Of a DNA stretch of 8,514 nucleotides, positions 6,130 to 8,514 are shown in pieces. The stretch's first letter is position 1. Each line of letters begins with the position of its first letter. The stretch is from Bacillota bacterium (GTDB taxonomy: Bacteria > Bacillota > Bacilli > Paenibacillales > NBRC-103111). Position numbers and translations under genes: made by a program. The notes beneath the pieces were generated by a model. The model searched no databases. It was not told the origin of the DNA and saw only the letters and a list, made by a program, of their open reading frames with translations. The stretch is from NCBI GenBank assembly GCA_023393235.1, contig JAEWMH010000024.1, positions 1 to 8,514 of the forward strand. The letters are read 5' to 3'.

Positions 6130-6344
6130 CTGTATTTTCATCAGATTAGGCATGAAAAAGAAGGAAATACTAGACAACATGTTGAAATTAACAGTCATTG
6201 CCGTCCGTATCCAGTCCTATTGCTCTTTGGTGTAAAAGGGACAGGCAGGGCGTTACATAACGTGGAAACAGACAGCTTAGAATACCTAAAGGCAAGCGAA
6301 TATTGCCAGATTCCGCTGGCGCAAAATTGATCAGGAGGCAAGGT
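6130..6344 (+). promoter_or_regulatory. pnp upstream region: leader with no confident promoter
   Basis: No convincing gene lies here. Visible elements are a 7-bp inverted repeat CTTTTTC (6124-6130)/GAAAAAG (6154-6160) and a helix GTCCT (6214-6218)/GGGAC (6238-6242). There is also a small palindrome CGTTA-CA-TAACG (6251-6262) and a hairpin GCCAG-ATTCCG-CTGGC (6305-6320) just upstream of the pnp SD AGGAGG (6333-6338). TAGAAT (6278-6283) is a five-of-six -10, but its best -35 (TACATA 6254-6259, 18-nt spacing) is poor. Since a terminator precedes the region, either a promoter exists here or pnp depends on readthrough. PNPase autoregulates through its leader in E. coli; whether that happens here is unknown. 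Confidence 0.4.
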
Positions 6345-8423
6345 ATGGAGCAAATAAAATTGGAAATCGGCGGCCGCACGCTTATTCTGGAAACCGGCAA
6401 GCTGGCCAAGCAAGCTAACGGAGCCGTTATGGCCCGTTATGGAGATACCGCCGTATTGTGTACGGTTACTGCGTCGAAGGACCCCAAGGATCTTGATTTT
6501 TTCCCGTTAACGGTAAACTATGAGGAACGTCTGTATGCTGTCGGCAAGATTCCCGGCGGCTATATCAAGCGTGAGGGACGTCCCTCCCAGAAGGCGATTC
6601 TCTCCAGCCGGTTGACAGACCGTCCCATCCGTCCGCTATTCCCGGAGGGCTTCCGGAATGATGTGCAAATCGTCAATTTGGTTATGAGTGTGGATCAGGA
6701 CAATTCTCCTGAAATCACCGCTATGATCGGTACCTCCTGCTCCCTGGCCATCTCGGATGTTCCGTTCAGCGGACCTATCGGCGGTGTGATTGTTGCCCGT
6801 GTTGACGGACAATTCGTCATTAACCCCACGGTGGATCAAGCTGCCAAGAGTGAAATGTATCTGGTGGTTGCCGGCACCAAGGACGCCATCATGATGGTGG
6901 AAGCCGAAGCCCATGAGCTTCCGGAAGAAGTGATGCTGGAAGCGATTATGTTCGGCCATGAGGAAATTAAGAAAATTTGTGCCGCCATCGAGGAATTTGT
7001 TAAGCAAGTGGGCAAACCCAAGATGGAGGTAGTTCTCCATGCCGTTGACGGCACCGTCAACAGCGACGTGCGCGCTTATGCCCAGGAAAAGCTGGTGCAA
7101 GCAGTGCGTATCGCCGAGAAACATGCCCGTACGGAAGCCATTGAAGCGGTGAATGCTGAAACTGTAGAGCACTTCAAGTCTGTTTATGAGGATGATTCCT
7201 CCAAGATTGCCGACGTGAAGGAGGTTCTTTACGATATCGTCAAGGAAGAAGTCCGCCGCCTGATCACCCATGATAAGGTGCGTCCTGATGGCCGTGGTTT
7301 GGATGAAATCCGTCCTATCTCCTGCGAAACTTCACTTTTGGCTCGTACCCACGGTTCTGCACTGTTTACCCGTGGTCAAACCCAGGCACTTTCTATCGCA
7401 ACCTTGGGCTCCATCGGCGACGAGCAAATGCTGGATGGCATCGATCTGGAAGAACGCAAGCGGTTTATGCACCACTACAACTTCCCTCCGTTCAGCGTAG
7501 GCGAAGCCCGTCCGCTCCGTCCGCCGGGACGCCGCGAAATCGGCCACGGCGCCTTGGGCGAACGTGCACTGGAGATGGTGCTGCCGGATGAGAAGGAATT
7601 CCCGTACACCATCCGTGTGGTATCCGAGGTTCTCGAATCCAACGGCTCCACCTCCCAAGCTTCCATCTGCGCCAGCACTATGGCTTTGATGGACGCAGGC
7701 GTACCGATTAAGGCTCCTGTTGCCGGTGTGGCTATGGGTCTGATTAAGGATGGGGAGCATGTTTCCATTCTGACCGATATCCAGGGTATGGAAGACCACC
7801 TGGGCGACATGGACTTCAAGGTAGCCGGTACCGCCAAGGGTGTAACCGCCATTCAGATGGATATCAAGATCGACGGCATCGACCGCAGCATCCTGAAGGA
7901 AGCCCTCCAGCAAGCCTACAAGGGCCGGATGTTCATCATGGAGAAGATGCTGGCCACTATCGACAAGCCCCGCAAGGAGCTGTCGCAATATGCGCCTAAG
8001 ATCATCACCATGTCCATTCACCCGGATAAGATCCGTGAGGTTATCGGCGCAGGCGGCAAGGTGATTAACAAGATCATCGAAGAAACCGGCGTTAAGATCG
8101 ATATCGAGCAGGACGGCAGCATCTTCATTGCTTCCAGCAATCAAGTGGCTAACGAGCGTGCCCGTGAGATCATCGAGAGCATCGTCCGCGAGGTTGTGGT
8201 GGGCGAAACCTACCTGGGTACCGTGAAACGTGTAGAGAAGTTCGGCGCCTTCGTTGAGGTGCTGCCGGGCAAGGAAGGCCTTGTCCATATTTCCCAGCTG
8301 TCCACTGAGCGTGTAGCCAAGGTGGAGGATGTGGTGAATGTGGGTGACAAGATTACGGTTAAGGTTACCGAGATTGATAACCAAGGCAGAGTGAATTTGT
8401 CGAGGAAGGCTACAATGGCTTAA
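6345..8423 (+). CDS. pnp: Polynucleotide phosphorylase (polyribonucleotide nucleotidyltransferase)
   Basis: Processive 3'-5' phosphorolytic exoribonuclease that releases nucleoside diphosphates, usually a trimer and often part of the degradosome. It has 692 residues, full family length. Order: first RNase PH-like domain (about 10-140) with the GGYIKREGRP loop (71-80), an all-helical linker (about 240-310), the catalytic second RNase PH domain (about 325-540), KH (about 553-612, IREVIGAGGKVINKI) and S1 (about 620-688, GTVKRVEKFGAFVEVLPGKEGLVHISQL). Active-site elements are present: GRREIGHG with R396-R397, GSTSQAS (434-440), and the D484/D490/K492 set in EDHLGDMDFK, equivalent to E. coli D486, D492 and K494. 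ATG 6345 has AGGAGG 6 nt upstream; the in-frame TTG at 6303 lies within the leader hairpin region, has no SD and is not used. RPPGRRE replaces the usual RGPGRRE. Confidence 0.98.
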   Translation: MEQIKLEIGGRTLILETGKLAKQANGAVMARYGDTAVLCTVTASKDPKDLDFFPLTVNYEERLYAVGKIPGGYIKREGRPSQKAILSSRLTDRPIRPLFPEGFRNDVQIVNLVMSVDQDNSPEITAMIGTSCSLAISDVPFSGPIGGVIVARVDGQFVINPTVDQAAKSEMYLVVAGTKDAIMMVEAEAHELPEEVMLEAIMFGHEEIKKICAAIEEFVKQVGKPKMEVVLHAVDGTVNSDVRAYAQEKLVQAVRIAEKHARTEAIEAVNAETVEHFKSVYEDDSSKIADVKEVLYDIVKEEVRRLITHDKVRPDGRGLDEIRPISCETSLLARTHGSALFTRGQTQALSIATLGSIGDEQMLDGIDLEERKRFMHHYNFPPFSVGEARPLRPPGRREIGHGALGERALEMVLPDEKEFPYTIRVVSEVLESNGSTSQASICASTMALMDAGVPIKAPVAGVAMGLIKDGEHVSILTDIQGMEDHLGDMDFKVAGTAKGVTAIQMDIKIDGIDRSILKEALQQAYKGRMFIMEKMLATIDKPRKELSQYAPKIITMSIHPDKIREVIGAGGKVINKIIEETGVKIDIEQDGSIFIASSNQVANERAREIIESIVREVVVGETYLGTVKRVEKFGAFVEVLPGKEGLVHISQLSTERVAKVEDVVNVGDKITVKVTEIDNQGRVNLSRKATMA

Positions 8424-8440
8424 TGATTTCGAATCCCCCC

Positions 8441-8514
8441 TTCCCCCTTTCGCCAAAGGGGGAGACTTGGGCGCTGGCCGCCCCAAGACCCCGGCAAGGT
8501 TATCGGTTGAGGGG
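8441..8514. repeat. Cluster of three inverted repeats after pnp, REP-like intergenic repeat
   Basis: TTCCCCCTTT (8441-8450) and AAAGGGGGAG (8455-8464) form a 10-bp stem around CGCC. CTTGGGCG (8466-8473) pairs with CGCCCCAAG (8479-8487, one bulge) around CTGGC. CCCC (8489-8492) can pair with GGGG (8511-8514) at the window edge. No T-tract follows the first two stems, so a classical intrinsic terminator is not supported. The CCCCCTTT-loop-AAAGGGGG pattern, reading PPLAKGG on the opposite strand, is typical of short dispersed palindromic repeats in many bacterial genomes. The element may still protect the pnp mRNA 3' end. It probably continues past the window. Confidence 0.6.

Noticed and set aside
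6152..6235. A 27-codon ORF (starting MKKKEILDNM) in the pnp leader, considered as a leader peptide
   Set aside because: There is no SD at usable spacing (only AGG immediately before the ATG) and no similarity I recognise; it is better left as leader sequence unless conservation shows otherwise.
6303..6344. In-frame upstream extension of pnp from TTG 6303
   Set aside because: No SD upstream, it lies over the leader hairpin, and ATG 6345 has AGGAGG at ideal spacing followed directly by the conserved PNPase N-terminus.
7332..8486. A 384-codon minus-strand ORF antisense to pnp
   Set aside because: It is the complement of conserved PNPase codons and begins within the post-pnp palindromic repeat (PPLAKGG wording), a well-known source of spurious ORFs.

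Overview
The window is a section of the conserved bacterial translation and RNA-metabolism locus, all on the + strand: infB (5' end outside the window), rbfA, nrnA, truB, ribF, rpsO and pnp. Gene order, strong AGGAGG-type ribosome binding sites, the NrnA-type DHH phosphoesterase between rbfA and truB, and protein wording such as GGYIKREGRP in PNPase point to Bacillota (Firmicutes). The long Gly/Gln/Arg-rich IF2 N-terminus and moderately GC-rich coding would fit Negativicutes or Paenibacillus-like organisms, but I cannot place it further from sequence alone.

Layout. Bases 1-5548 form a tight operon segment. infB-rbfA are 7 nt apart, rbfA/nrnA and nrnA/truB overlap by ATGA, and truB-ribF are separated by 30 nt. 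The encoded products are initiation factor IF2, 30S maturation factor RbfA, nanoRNase/pAp phosphatase NrnA, tRNA pseudouridine-55 synthase TruB and bifunctional riboflavin kinase/FAD synthetase RibF. Bases 5549-5702 hold an extended -10 promoter and a structured leader in front of rpsO (ribosomal protein S15). Bases 5973-6344 (372 nt) hold no convincing gene. This stretch contains a predicted multi-branched RNA fold, an intrinsic terminator with a 12-bp closing stem, and the pnp leader. pnp (polynucleotide phosphorylase) is complete at 6345-8423. The last 91 nt hold three back-to-back inverted repeats resembling a dispersed intergenic repeat.

How the genes work together: IF2, RbfA and S15 serve 30S assembly and initiation, and TruB modifies tRNA. 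PNPase degrades RNA processively and NrnA finishes the resulting short oligonucleotides. RibF makes FMN/FAD and is a common metabolic passenger in this operon.

The genes themselves are ordinary. The parts most worth a second look are non-coding. One is the rpsO leader, which can fold into a helix carrying adjacent G-U and G-C pairs with an apical loop complementary to its own Shine-Dalgarno. The other is the rpsO-pnp spacer, where an upstream segment could pair with the 5' arm of the terminator. I saw no CRISPR, tRNA, rRNA, insertion sequence or defence gene.
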